From Enterobacteriaceae bacterium B14 (GTDB lineage Bacteria > Pseudomonadota > Gammaproteobacteria > Enterobacterales > Enterobacteriaceae), in NCBI GenBank assembly GCA_000307305.1, contig DF158890.1:1-64000 (forward strand): a stretch of DNA of 64,000 nucleotides, given 5' to 3'. Shown here piece after piece: positions 51,948-61,205 of the stretch. Every line of letters begins with the position of its first letter. The stretch's first letter is position 1. The notes under the pieces were generated by a model, which saw nothing but the letters and a program-made list of their open reading frames with translations, did not search any database and was not told the origin of the DNA. The position numbers were made by a program, and so were the translations under genes.

Positions 51948-53432
51948 ATGGATAAGCCCACGTCTTGGGGGTTACTACAACAACCCAAACCCTTCTTTAT
52001 GATCTTCTTTATTGAACTGTGGGAACGCTTCGGTTACTACGGTGTTCAGGGAATATTGACGGTTTTTTTCGTTAAAATTTTGGGTTTTTCCCAAGAAGAT
52101 TCATTTATTACCTTTGGCGCATTTGCTGCACTGGTATACGGCCTGATCTCCATTGGTGGTTATGTTGGTGACCACTTACTAGGCACTAAGCGAACGATGG
52201 TATTGGGCGCAATCATCTTGGCCATTGGCTACTTTATGACGGGTATTTCAATTTACCACCCGAATTTGATTTTCTTCGCGCTGGGGACAATTGCTGTTGG
52301 TAACGGCCTGTTTAAAGCTAATCCTGCCAGTTTGCTCGCCAAGTGCTACTCAGCCAAAGACCCGCGTTTGGATGGCGCATTCACCCTGTTTTACATGTCG
52401 ATAAACATTGGCTCACTGGTTTCTCTTTCACTGGCTCCTGTTATCTCAGAGCGTTTCGGTTATACCGTGACTTACAATATTTGCGGCATCGGCCTGATTT
52501 TTGCCATTTTGGTCTATTTTGCCTGTCGCCATATTGCGAAGGACATTGGTTCTGAGCCCGATAGCCAGCCGATAAATATCCCCCAGCTTCTGCTCGTTAT
52601 TGCCGGTTCTGTTGTGATGGTCTTTATCTGTGCTTGGCTGATGCGCCACATTATGGTGGCGAATGCCGCCCTGATTACCATCACGGCTGGCGTGATCTTT
52701 TTTTACTTCCGTGAGGCCTTCAAGCTTGACCGCATAGGAAGAAACAAAATGGTTGTCGCGTTCATCCTGATGTTAGAAGCCGTACTTTTCTACATCCTGT
52801 ATGCTCAGATGCCTACCTCTCTGAACTTCTTTGCGATTAACAATGTTCATCATGAACTGATGGGGATAGCCATTAACCCTGTCAGTTTTCAGGCATTAAA
52901 TCCTTTCTGGGTGGTCGTGTGCAGCCCGATTCTAGCCATGCTCTACACCCGAATGGGAGCGAAAGGTAAAGACATCAGTATGCCGTTGAAATTTACTTTT
53001 GGGATGTTCTTCTGCTCCCTTGGCTTTTTGACGGCCGCCGCCGCTGGGCTATGGTTTGCCGATGCTCAGGGCCTGACTTCTGCATGGTTTGTGGTTATCG
53101 TCTATCTGTTCCAAAGCCTCGGTGAGTTGATGATCAGCGCATTAGGCTTGGCTATGGTCGCCTCACTGGTTCCGGCACACCTGACAGGTTTTACCATTGG
53201 TGCATGGTTCCTAACACAGGCGGCATCGTTTCTGATGGGGGGCTATGTCGCCACATTTACTGCCGTCCCTAAAGAGGTGACCGATCCGCTACAGACGCTA
53301 CCTATCTATACCGATGTATTCGGGAAAATAGGGGTAGCAACGATAATTGTTACAGTAATTATGGCTCTACTGGTACCATGGTTGAATCGTATGATGCAAA
53401 CTCAGGCTGGTGAAAAACAGCGGGTTGCATAA
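51948..53432 (+). CDS. dtpB: Dipeptide/tripeptide permease B
   Basis: 494-residue proton-dependent oligopeptide transporter (POT/PTR2 family). Family motifs seen: the ExxERF region [17 protein letters not shown] (about 22-38), [13 protein letters not shown] and the PTR2 signature around [13 protein letters not shown]. About fourteen hydrophobic segments. The ATG at 51948 ([18 protein letters not shown]) matches E. coli DtpB (489); the 26-codon upstream extension is rejected. uspA-dtpB adjacency is shared with E. coli. Confidence 0.95.
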   Translation: MDKPTSWGLLQQPKPFFMIFFIELWERFGYYGVQGILTVFFVKILGFSQEDSFITFGAFAALVYGLISIGGYVGDHLLGTKRTMVLGAIILAIGYFMTGISIYHPNLIFFALGTIAVGNGLFKANPASLLAKCYSAKDPRLDGAFTLFYMSINIGSLVSLSLAPVISERFGYTVTYNICGIGLIFAILVYFACRHIAKDIGSEPDSQPINIPQLLLVIAGSVVMVFICAWLMRHIMVANAALITITAGVIFFYFREAFKLDRIGRNKMVVAFILMLEAVLFYILYAQMPTSLNFFAINNVHHELMGIAINPVSFQALNPFWVVVCSPILAMLYTRMGAKGKDISMPLKFTFGMFFCSLGFLTAAAAGLWFADAQGLTSAWFVVIVYLFQSLGELMISALGLAMVASLVPAHLTGFTIGAWFLTQAASFLMGGYVATFTAVPKEVTDPLQTLPIYTDVFGKIGVATIIVTVIMALLVPWLNRMMQTQAGEKQRVA

Positions 53433-53616
53433 GCGAGTTCCACCTCTGAAGATTGGATTTTCCACGAGGTGTTGTGGTTTATGGCATACAGGATATCCCT
53501 CTACCAGAGAGGCAACTATCAGTAGTAGGCGCTATCCTTAAACAGCCTAAACATGAGTATTCTTTGTATAACGCTCGGCGTATGACGAGTATAAACATCG
53601 CGATGAGGAGTGAACG

Positions 53617-54057
53617 ATGGGATTATTTAGTTTTGTAAAAGAAGCGGGTGAGAAACTTTGGGACAGCGCAACGGGTAAATCCGAAGATCAAAGTGCCAAG
53701 CTGAAACAGCATTTAGAGAAAGTCGGCATCCCTGGTGCAGATCAGGTGAATATTGCAGTTGAAGATGGTGCTGTCACTGTATCTGGTGAAGGCTTATCTC
53801 AAGAAGCTAGAGAGAAAATCCTAGTTGCTGCGGGTAATATCGCAGGTATTGTGACCGTACAGGATCACATCACGGTAGAACAAGGTACAACAGAAGCACG
53901 TTTCTATACTGTGAAGAAAGGCGATACGCTTAGCTCCATCGCAAAATCAGAATTAGGTAGTGCTGGCAGCTATATGAAGATTTTCGAAGCTAACAAGCCA
54001 ATGCTTAGCCACCCAGACAAAATCTATCCGGGACAAACTCTGCGTATCCCGCAGTAG
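53617..54057 (+). CDS. kbp: Potassium-binding protein Kbp (BON-LysM)
   Basis: 146-residue cytoplasmic protein like E. coli Kbp (YgaU, 149). The N-terminal BON domain runs about 22-90 ([20 protein letters not shown]), and the C-terminal LysM domain about 97-145 ([19 protein letters not shown]). In E. coli it senses K+ and supports growth at high K+. It starts [16 protein letters not shown]. In E. coli it is not next to dtpB. Confidence 0.93.
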   Translation: MGLFSFVKEAGEKLWDSATGKSEDQSAKLKQHLEKVGIPGADQVNIAVEDGAVTVSGEGLSQEAREKILVAAGNIAGIVTVQDHITVEQGTTEARFYTVKKGDTLSSIAKSELGSAGSYMKIFEANKPMLSHPDKIYPGQTLRIPQ

Positions 54058-54625
54058 TTTTTTAATCTCAGTGTGAGATAACGGATTTTGAGGCAGAACG
54101 GTTCGCCGTCCTGCCTGTTTATTATTCTGCGAAGTTGCTTTATTTAACGTATTTTTCTCTTTCTCTCTATCAACATATCCATCAAACGCCGTTCCTCTGA
54201 CGCTTTACCATGACCATAACGTTTAATTATTTTGGCTCGTCTGCCTGTTTTCTAATAAAGATTGCGCATTGCTTCAGGTTGTGGCATTTCTATTAACTCA
54301 GTAGGCGATTTTCACGTTGCCGAATCCCCGCATTAAAGCACATCAATAATTCACTCTTCATGAATAATAATTCCAACACAAAAATAACAAATGATATTTA
54401 TAAGTAAGTTATATAAATTATTTTTGAAAAATTGCATAAAAAATCACTTGCTTTTGTATGGGGAGCTAGTGATATATTCGAAAGAACACAACATCACACC
54501 AGCCTGTGTCACCCAATATAGTTGGGGTGTCTTTGCCTCAAGTATCACGGGAATATATCTATTAATTTCACCTATAACGGCATTCAGCTGGTGAATTTTT
54601 TTGCGCCGTAATAAAGGGGTTTAAC
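54058..54625. other. Intergenic region kbp-gdhA
   Basis: 568 bp without a convincing gene. It holds the kbp terminator and then AT-rich DNA. Near 54508-54529 CACCC...GGGTG can pair. The gdhA promoter must lie here but no clear -35/-10 was found. Confidence 0.5.
54091..54120 (+). terminator. Terminator of kbp
   Basis: AGGCAGAACGG / CCGTCCTGCCT with a TTCG tetraloop and one mismatch, followed by a short T-rich tail. Confidence 0.8.
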
Positions 54626-55966
54626 ATGGAACAACATCTCTCAGTAGAAAGCTTTCTTCAATCGATACAGCAGCGTAACTCACAGCAACCAGAGTTCTTG
54701 CAGGCCGTCCGTGAGGTTCTCACTTCCATTTGGCCTTTCCTGCGAGAGAACCCCAAATATACAGAATATGGTTTATTGGAGCGTTTAGTTGAACCAGAGC
54801 GTGTTATCCAGTTTCGTGTTGCATGGGTAGATGATGCGGGAAGGGTTCAGGTTAACCGTGCTTACCGTGTTCAATTCAGCTCTGCTATCGGGCCTTTTAA
54901 AGGCGGTATGCGTTTTCACCCTTCCGTTAACCTCTCCATTTTAAAATTCCTCGGTTTCGAACAAACGTTCAAAAATGCGCTAACTACCCTTCCAATGGGC
55001 GGCGGCAAAGGCGGTTCAGATTTCGATCCTAAAGGGAAAAGCCAAGGTGAAGTGATGCGCTTCTGCCAAGCGTTGATGACTGAACTCTACCGCCATCTAG
55101 GCTCAGATACTGATGTGCCAGCGGGGGATATTGGTGTCGGCGGGCGTGAGGTCGGCTTTATGGCGGGCATGATGAAAAAGCTCTCCAACAACACGGCCTG
55201 TGTTTTCACTGGCAAAGGCCTCTCTTTCGGCGGTAGCTTGATTCGCCCAGAAGCAACAGGCTATGGTCTGGTTTACTTTACTCATGCACTGTTAAAACGC
55301 CACGGCTTGGGCTTTGAAGGGATGACTGTCTCTGTTTCAGGCTCCGGTAACGTTGCTCAGTACACCATTGAGAAAGCGATGGAGCTGGGGGCGAAAGTGA
55401 TCACTGCTTCAGATTCTAGCGGTACGGTCGTAGATGAAGCTGGTTTCACGCCGGAAAAACTACAGCACCTTATCGAAGTGAAAAACCGCTATGGTCGCGT
55501 GGCGGATTATGCAAAAGAGCGTGGCTTAACTTATCTTGAGGGCAAAACTCCGTGGTCGGTTCCCGTTGATATTGCTCTGCCGTGCGCGACTCAAAATGAA
55601 CTGGATCTGGCGGATGCAGAAGTACTTATCCGTAACGGCGTAAAAGTGGTTGCTGAAGGTGCCAATATGCCAACCACCATTAGTGCAACGGAAGCTTTCC
55701 TTGAAGCCGGTATTCTATTTGCTCCAGGAAAAGCGGCTAACGCCGGTGGGGTTGCGACCTCTGGTCTGGAAATGGCGCAAAACTCTGCGCGAATGAACTG
55801 GAAATCAGAAAAAGTCGATCTGCGTCTTCACCACATCATGCTCGATATTCATCAAGCCTGTGTGCAATACGGTGGCGAAGGGAAGCAGACTAACTATGTT
55901 CAAGGCGCAAACATTGCGGGCTTCGTGAAAGTTGCCGATGCCATGTTGGGCCAAGGTGTGCTGTAA
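54626..55966 (+). CDS. gdhA: NADP-specific glutamate dehydrogenase
   Basis: 446-residue hexameric enzyme forming glutamate from 2-oxoglutarate, ammonia and NADPH. The catalytic Lys is in LPMGGGKGGSDFDPKGKS (about 120-137). The GDIGVGGREVGFMAG segment and the nucleotide-binding VSVSGSGNVAQYTIEKA follow. E. coli GdhA is 447 residues. It has its own terminator and appears monocistronic. Confidence 0.97.
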   Translation: MEQHLSVESFLQSIQQRNSQQPEFLQAVREVLTSIWPFLRENPKYTEYGLLERLVEPERVIQFRVAWVDDAGRVQVNRAYRVQFSSAIGPFKGGMRFHPSVNLSILKFLGFEQTFKNALTTLPMGGGKGGSDFDPKGKSQGEVMRFCQALMTELYRHLGSDTDVPAGDIGVGGREVGFMAGMMKKLSNNTACVFTGKGLSFGGSLIRPEATGYGLVYFTHALLKRHGLGFEGMTVSVSGSGNVAQYTIEKAMELGAKVITASDSSGTVVDEAGFTPEKLQHLIEVKNRYGRVADYAKERGLTYLEGKTPWSVPVDIALPCATQNELDLADAEVLIRNGVKVVAEGANMPTTISATEAFLEAGILFAPGKAANAGGVATSGLEMAQNSARMNWKSEKVDLRLHHIMLDIHQACVQYGGEGKQTNYVQGANIAGFVKVADAMLGQGVL

Positions 55967-56018
55967 GCGCTCGCCTCCGCTATTTTGCTGAACGGTTTTT
56001 AAAGCAAACTACAAAACA

Positions 56019-56050
56019 AGAGCCTACGGTTTGTAGGCTCTGTCTTTTTT
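56019..56050 (+). terminator. Terminator of gdhA
   Basis: Perfect 9-bp stem AGAGCCTAC / GTAGGCTCT with a 5-nt loop and a T6 run after GTC. Confidence 0.9.
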
Positions 56051-56060
56051 CTTTCTATCT

Positions 56061-56564
56061 ATTCCATAAAAACTGAATTGTCATACGACAGCTTGTTGTC
56101 GCCCACCCTCGAATAGAATCAATTTGATCAATAAACAACATTTTCGATCTATCTAGAATAAAGAGAGGCTATCTACGCCCGCTTTCTACCGGAAAGAGAA
56201 CATGAACTCCCTCCTAAAATGTCACGTATTTGTGACAAATATCGCAAATACGAGAGAGATTAAATTAGATAGCAGGCTATTTAAGTATTATCGCTCTATC
56301 GCACCGCCAATATGATGATTTTATGATATTTTTGTGATAAAGAATTGTTAAAAATTCAATCAAAAGAGGTGGTTAACTTTTATCAATACCTTATTTTTAA
56401 CAATTAAATATCAAAATAAATCGCGTAAATTTACATTTATGGGCTTGTATCACACTTTCATCTTTTGACCCGCGCTCAGGGTATACGCCTTTGTTAATCT
56501 CCTTTTCGTAAAACTGCGTTCAACATCAGGCAATTTAGACACAATAAAAATATAAGGAACTGCA
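56061..56564. promoter_or_regulatory. Leader region of the sugar ABC operon
   Basis: About 500 bp without a gene, AT-rich after 56280. It contains the perfect dyad TGTCAC-N6-GTGACA (56220-56237), a candidate operator. No regulator gene is adjacent, so the controlling protein is unknown. Confidence 0.45.
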
Positions 56565-57551
56565 ATGAAATTTAACCTCGCATTACTCAATGCATGCGTT
56601 GTTTCTGCATGTATGTTATTCACATCGCAAACCATAGCAGCAGAAAAGCATGAGATTGCGGTGGTCGCAAAAGTAACTGGTATTCCGTGGTTTAAGCGCA
56701 TGGAAGTGGGTGTAAATGATGCGGCAAGCAAGCTAAATATCAATGCTTATCAGGTTGGTCCTGCAACGCCAGACCCAGCACAGCAAGTTAAGGTTATTGA
56801 AGACCTGATTGCCAAAAACGTAGATGCCATCATTGTTGTACCTAACGATGCCAAAGTATTAGAGCCAGTGCTGAAGAAAGCGCAGGACAAAGGCATCGTC
56901 GTGCTAACTCATGAATCCCCAGACCAAAAAATTGGTCAATGGGATGTCGAAACCATCGACAGTGAAAAATATGCTCAGGCTAACGTTGATGAGTTGGCAA
57001 AAGCGATGGGCGGCAAAGGCGGTTATGCCATCTATGTTGGTTCATTAACGGTTCCTCTGCATAACGCATGGGCTGATTACGCTATCAAGTACCAAAAAGA
57101 GAAGTACCCAGAGATGTTTGAGGTTACTTCACGTCTGCCTGTGGCAGAGAACATCGATAAATCCTACGCAACAACGCTGGATCTGATGAAAACCTATCCG
57201 CAAATGAAAGGGATTATTGGCTTCGGTTCGCTTGGCCCAATCGGTGCAGGTCAGGCGGTTTCTAAGAAACGCGCCAAAGATCAGATCGCCGTTGTCGGTA
57301 TCGCGATGCCAGCACAGGCTGCGCCTTATCTGGTTCGCGGTGACATCAAAAAAGCTCTGCTGTGGGATCCGAAAGACGCAGGCTACGCACTGGTTGTCGT
57401 AGCAGACCAACTGCTAAACGGCAAAGCAGTCACATCAGATTTAACCATCGAAGGTTTGGGTAAAGCTGACGTTGATACGAAAAACAGCGTCATCCGCTTT
57501 AACAAAATCCTTGAAGTGACCAAAGATAATGCCAAGTCTTTAGGTTTCTAA
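56565..57551 (+). CDS. Sugar ABC transporter, periplasmic binding protein
   Basis: 328-residue periplasmic binding protein of the LacI-like/ribose-binding group, closest in style to LsrB and RhaS-type proteins. A signal peptide with cleavage after TIAA precedes KHEIAVVAKVTGIPWFKRME. The segment KVIEDLIAKNVDAIIVVPND is typical. First gene of a five-gene set with an ATPase, two permeases and a pentulose kinase. The ligand is probably a pentulose or related polyol-derived sugar, inferred from the kinase. An LsrB-like AI-2 role is less likely because lsrF, lsrG and lsrR are missing. Confidence 0.8.
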   Translation: MKFNLALLNACVVSACMLFTSQTIAAEKHEIAVVAKVTGIPWFKRMEVGVNDAASKLNINAYQVGPATPDPAQQVKVIEDLIAKNVDAIIVVPNDAKVLEPVLKKAQDKGIVVLTHESPDQKIGQWDVETIDSEKYAQANVDELAKAMGGKGGYAIYVGSLTVPLHNAWADYAIKYQKEKYPEMFEVTSRLPVAENIDKSYATTLDLMKTYPQMKGIIGFGSLGPIGAGQAVSKKRAKDQIAVVGIAMPAQAAPYLVRGDIKKALLWDPKDAGYALVVVADQLLNGKAVTSDLTIEGLGKADVDTKNSVIRFNKILEVTKDNAKSLGF

Positions 57552-57563
57552 TCACAGATGCTT

Positions 57564-57588
57564 CTGCCTCCGTCAGACTCGGAGGCAG
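57564..57588 (+). other. Stem-loop after the binding-protein gene
   Basis: Perfect 9-bp stem CTGCCTCCG / CGGAGGCAG with a 7-nt loop and no T-run. It probably protects the binding-protein mRNA and allows its higher expression. Confidence 0.55.
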
Positions 57589-57695
57589 TTAAGCCTACTC
57601 TCTATTCGGGTATTCAAGGTCAAATATTAAAGGTTAGGTATTTTCAAACCAGGTTCCTCGCCTTGATCTATCACGTTAATAGCAGTTGATAAAAA

Positions 57696-57715
57696 AACAC
57701 CCCGTTACGGGTGTT
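57696..57715 (+). other. Stem-loop before the ATPase gene
   Basis: AACACCC / GGGTGTT with a 6-nt loop, 16 nt before the ATPase start and touching its ribosome-binding site. An A7 run precedes it, so on the minus strand it has terminator form. Confidence 0.45.
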
Positions 57716-57731
57716 AGGGAAGGTATTGTCT

Positions 57732-59240
57732 ATGACACAGGCCAGCGCATTTATCACGCTCGAAAATATCAGCAAACAGTTTCCCGGTGTACGTGCGTTA
57801 GATCAGGTGAATTTAACGCTAAACCAAGGGGAAGTTCACTGTCTGGCAGGCCAGAATGGATGCGGAAAAAGCACCATCATCAAAGTAATTTCTGGTGTTT
57901 ATCAGCCGGAGAAAGGGGGCAATATTCTGGTGGATGGCAAGCTGTTCCATCAGCTCACACCTCAGCTCTCTTTCTTCTACGGTATTCAAGTTATCTATCA
58001 GGATCTCTCACTCTTTCCTAACTTGTCGGTGGCGGAGAATATTGCCGTTCATCGCTATCTGCCCGGTGGCAGCTTCTGGGTGAATCGTAAGGCGATGCGC
58101 AGTAAGGCACTGGCTGCGATGCAGCGCGTAGGCGTTAGCATTGATCCTGATAAAAAAGTAGAACAGCTCTCGATTGCCGATCGCCAGTTGGTTGCGATTT
58201 GCCGTGCGATTGCCGCCGATGCGCGTTTGGTCATCATGGATGAACCCACCGCCTCTCTCACCAGCCAAGAAGTGAAAGGGTTGCTGAAAGTGGTCAGTGA
58301 GTTAAAAGCTGCGGGTATTTGCGTTGTGTTCGTCAGCCATCGCCTTGATGAAGTCATGGAGATTGCCGACCGTATCAGCGTCATGCGCGACGGCAAGCTT
58401 ATCGGCACGTACCAAGCCTGCGATCTAGACAGCCATGAGCTGGCTTACCTAATGACTGGGCAGCGCTTTACCTATAGCCAGCTCCCAGAATTAGATAGAG
58501 AAGCGATTAAACAGCACGAACCCCTGCTGGAAGTAAAACACCTCAGCCGCGGTGAGCAATATCGCGACATCAACCTTGATATTCACAAAGGCGAAATTGT
58601 TTCCATTGTCGGTCTTTTGGGGGCAGGAAGAACGGAGCTATGCCTGAGTCTCTTCGGCATGACTCAACCCGATAGCGGAGACATTCGCGTCGCGGGCAAC
58701 GCAGTCAAACTCAGCAATAACCGAGACGCGATCCGCCACGGCATCGGCTATGTCTCTGAAGATCGTCTGACTCAAGGGCTGATCATGGAGCAGTCGATCT
58801 ATGACAACACGATCGTCTCTGTTTTCGACAAAATTAAAACAGGCACGGGCTTAATCGATCGTCAAAAATCGGACGACCTCGTGAACAACTTAATCCGTGA
58901 ACTGAACATTAAAGTCTCGGATAGCCAACTTCCGGTTAAAACCCTCTCCGGCGGTAATGCCCAGAGAATCGCGATCGCAAAATGGGTGGCGACAAAACCA
59001 CGCATCTTAATTCTCGATTCGCCAACGGTGGGTGTCGATATCGCTAACAAAGAGGGTATCTACCAAATCGCGAAAGCACTGGCAGAGCAGGGAATGGCGG
59101 TACTGATGATTTGTGACGAGATAACAGAGGCGTATTACAACAGCCATCGTGTACTCGTTATGCAAAAAGGTGCGCTGACGGCGGAGTTTTACCCGCATCA
59201 GTGCACAGAAGAACAGATTGCCGAGGTGGTTAATGGATAA
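57732..59240 (+). CDS. Sugar ABC transporter, ATP-binding protein
   Basis: 502-residue tandem ABC ATPase of the RbsA type. First domain: Walker A GQNGCGKST (about 45-53), signature LSIADRQLVAICRA, Walker B VIMDEPTASL. Second domain: degenerate GLLGAGRTEL, signature LSGGNAQRIAIAKW, Walker B LILDSPTVGVD, in which Ser replaces the catalytic Glu. The ATG at 57732 (MTQASAFITLENISKQFPG) follows AGGGAAGG; an upstream GTG in the frame is rejected. It overlaps the first permease gene by 8 bp. Confidence 0.87.
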   Translation: MTQASAFITLENISKQFPGVRALDQVNLTLNQGEVHCLAGQNGCGKSTIIKVISGVYQPEKGGNILVDGKLFHQLTPQLSFFYGIQVIYQDLSLFPNLSVAENIAVHRYLPGGSFWVNRKAMRSKALAAMQRVGVSIDPDKKVEQLSIADRQLVAICRAIAADARLVIMDEPTASLTSQEVKGLLKVVSELKAAGICVVFVSHRLDEVMEIADRISVMRDGKLIGTYQACDLDSHELAYLMTGQRFTYSQLPELDREAIKQHEPLLEVKHLSRGEQYRDINLDIHKGEIVSIVGLLGAGRTELCLSLFGMTQPDSGDIRVAGNAVKLSNNRDAIRHGIGYVSEDRLTQGLIMEQSIYDNTIVSVFDKIKTGTGLIDRQKSDDLVNNLIRELNIKVSDSQLPVKTLSGGNAQRIAIAKWVATKPRILILDSPTVGVDIANKEGIYQIAKALAEQGMAVLMICDEITEAYYNSHRVLVMQKGALTAEFYPHQCTEEQIAEVVNG

Positions 59241-60222
59241 GCAAATACTCAGTAAATTAACCGGACGTCACGAATTTTACCTTGGGTTATTGGTGGTGCT
59301 CCTTGCTGTAGGCCTCAGCCTCAGCAGCAGCGAATTCCTTACATTGGGGAATCTGACTGATGTAGCGACCAGCTATGCCATTTTGGGCATTCTGGCCTGT
59401 GGCCTATTTGTGGTGCTTATTGCTGGGGGTATTGATATCTCTTTCCCTGCTGTCACCGCGATTGGGCAGTATGTGATGGCGACATGGATTATCGAGCATG
59501 GCGGCGGCTTTCCGCTGGCCTTCGTCTTAGCAATGGCAGTTGGCTTGGTATTGGGGCTGCTGAATGGCTGGCTGGTTTACTGGCTGAAAGTCCCTGCGAT
59601 CATCATTACTATCGCCACCCTAAACCTCTTCTATGGTTTGCTGGTCTATTTTACCGATGGGACGTGGCTATATGGCTTCCCTGACTGGTTTATGGATGGC
59701 ATCAACTGGTTCTCGTTCACCGGAAGCGATGGTTATGACTATGGTCTGACATTACCGCTGCTGTGCCTTATCAGCACCATTATTGTCACTGGCATCTTGA
59801 TGAACTACACCCGTTTGGGTCGTCAGATCTTTGCTATGGGTAGCAACAAAGATGCCGCATCCCGCTTAGGGATTAATATCCTGCGCCTTCACTTCTATGT
59901 GTATGGCTACATGGGGCTGTTGGCGGGGGTTGCCGCCGTGGTTCAGGCTCAAATTTCACAGTCTGTTGCGCCTAACTCTCTGCTCGGTTTTGAGCTTACT
60001 GTTCTTGCTGCCGTTGTTCTGGGGGGAACCAGCATGACAGGCGGGCGTGGCTCACTGACGGGAACCATCCTTGGCGTGATGTTGCTGGCGTTCTTGCAGA
60101 ATGGCCTAACGCTGCTCAGTGTCTCGTCTTACTGGCATACGGTATTTAGCGGCGTCATTATCCTTATTAGTATCAGTGCCACGGCATGGAATGAAAAACG
60201 TAAGATGGCGAGAGGGCTTTGA
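59233..60222 (+). CDS. Sugar ABC transporter permease 1
   Basis: 329-residue membrane protein of the BPD_transp_2 family. Signatures: LIAGGIDISFPAVTAIGQYV (about 63-82) and [24 protein letters not shown] (about 257-280). About eight to ten helices. The ATG lies inside the last codons of the ATPase gene; the permease 2 start follows its stop codon by 1 nt, so expression is tightly coupled. Confidence 0.85.
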   Translation: MDKQILSKLTGRHEFYLGLLVVLLAVGLSLSSSEFLTLGNLTDVATSYAILGILACGLFVVLIAGGIDISFPAVTAIGQYVMATWIIEHGGGFPLAFVLAMAVGLVLGLLNGWLVYWLKVPAIIITIATLNLFYGLLVYFTDGTWLYGFPDWFMDGINWFSFTGSDGYDYGLTLPLLCLISTIIVTGILMNYTRLGRQIFAMGSNKDAASRLGINILRLHFYVYGYMGLLAGVAAVVQAQISQSVAPNSLLGFELTVLAAVVLGGTSMTGGRGSLTGTILGVMLLAFLQNGLTLLSVSSYWHTVFSGVIILISISATAWNEKRKMARGL

Positions 60223-60223
60223 T

Positions 60224-61177
60224 ATGAACTTAGTAAACCGTTTCATTCCCAGTGACCGTATTATCCGGCTACAGCTGATGATCATCGTGGCTGTTGTTCT
60301 GGCTTTTGCCTTCACGTTGGGGGGTAAATTTTTTAGTGTAGGCAACTTCCAGTCCATCTCTTCCCAGCTACCGATTTTGGGCATGTTGGCACTTGGCATG
60401 GGGATCACCATGCTGACAGGGGGCATCAACCTGTCGATTATCGCCGGAGCGAATGCCTGCTCACTGGTGATGGCTGCCATTATCGTCAACAACCCAGACA
60501 GACCCGAGTTTGTAGCCTTAGCGCTTTTGGCGGGGATAGGCATTGCGGTAGCCATCGGCACGCTAAATGGTGTGTTGGTTGCCGTCATCGGTGTTTCGCC
60601 TATTTTGGCAACGCTGGGCACCATGACCTTAATTACAGGTTTAAATATCCTGCTATCTAACGGCGATGTTATCTCCGGTTTCCCGCCCGTTATCCAGTAT
60701 CTCGGCAACGGTAGCCTGTTTGGTATTCCTATTGCGCTGCTGCTGTTTCTTGCCGTCGCCTGTGGTTTATGGGTGCTGCTTGAGCGCACAACATTAGGCC
60801 GCAGCATCTACCTTATTGGTTCCAATGAACAGGCAACCCGCTTTAGCGGCGTCAATACCGCAAAGGTACAGATTGCCGTTTATATCCTTTCTGCCCTGCT
60901 AGGCTGGGCGGCAGCACTGCTGATGATGGCAAAGTTTAACTCTGCCAAGGCAGGCTACGGTGAATCTTATCTCCTCGTGACCATCCTTGCTTCCGTACTT
61001 GGCGGTATTAACCCAGATGGTGGCTTCGGGCGTATTCTTGGCCTTGTTCTGGCTCTGATCGTCCTGCAAATGTTGGAAAGCGGATTGAATTTGCTGGGGG
61101 TGAGCAGCTACCTGACCATGGCGTTATGGGGCGGTGTACTCATTCTCTTTATCGCACTACAGAATCGCAAAGCGTAA
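60224..61177 (+). CDS. Sugar ABC transporter permease 2
   Basis: 317-residue BPD_transp_2 permease, different from permease 1, so the channel is a heterodimer as in the Lsr transporter. Seen: LTGGINLSIIAGANACSLVM and VTILASVLGGINPDGGFGRILG. The ATG at 60224 (MNLVNRFIPSDRIIRLQ) is preferred to the 35-codon longer frame, which would overlap permease 1 in another frame. Confidence 0.85.
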   Translation: MNLVNRFIPSDRIIRLQLMIIVAVVLAFAFTLGGKFFSVGNFQSISSQLPILGMLALGMGITMLTGGINLSIIAGANACSLVMAAIIVNNPDRPEFVALALLAGIGIAVAIGTLNGVLVAVIGVSPILATLGTMTLITGLNILLSNGDVISGFPPVIQYLGNGSLFGIPIALLLFLAVACGLWVLLERTTLGRSIYLIGSNEQATRFSGVNTAKVQIAVYILSALLGWAAALLMMAKFNSAKAGYGESYLLVTILASVLGGINPDGGFGRILGLVLALIVLQMLESGLNLLGVSSYLTMALWGGVLILFIALQNRKA

Positions 61178-61205
61178 AGATTCAGGATTTCAGGGAGACA
61201 ACGTA

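Noticed and set aside
53453..53638. 61-codon open frame between dtpB and kbp
   Set aside because: Overlaps the kbp start in another frame and has no protein-like features.
54391..54594. 67-codon open frame upstream of gdhA
   Set aside because: AT-rich, no ribosome-binding site, no recognisable motif; lies in the region expected to hold the gdhA promoter.
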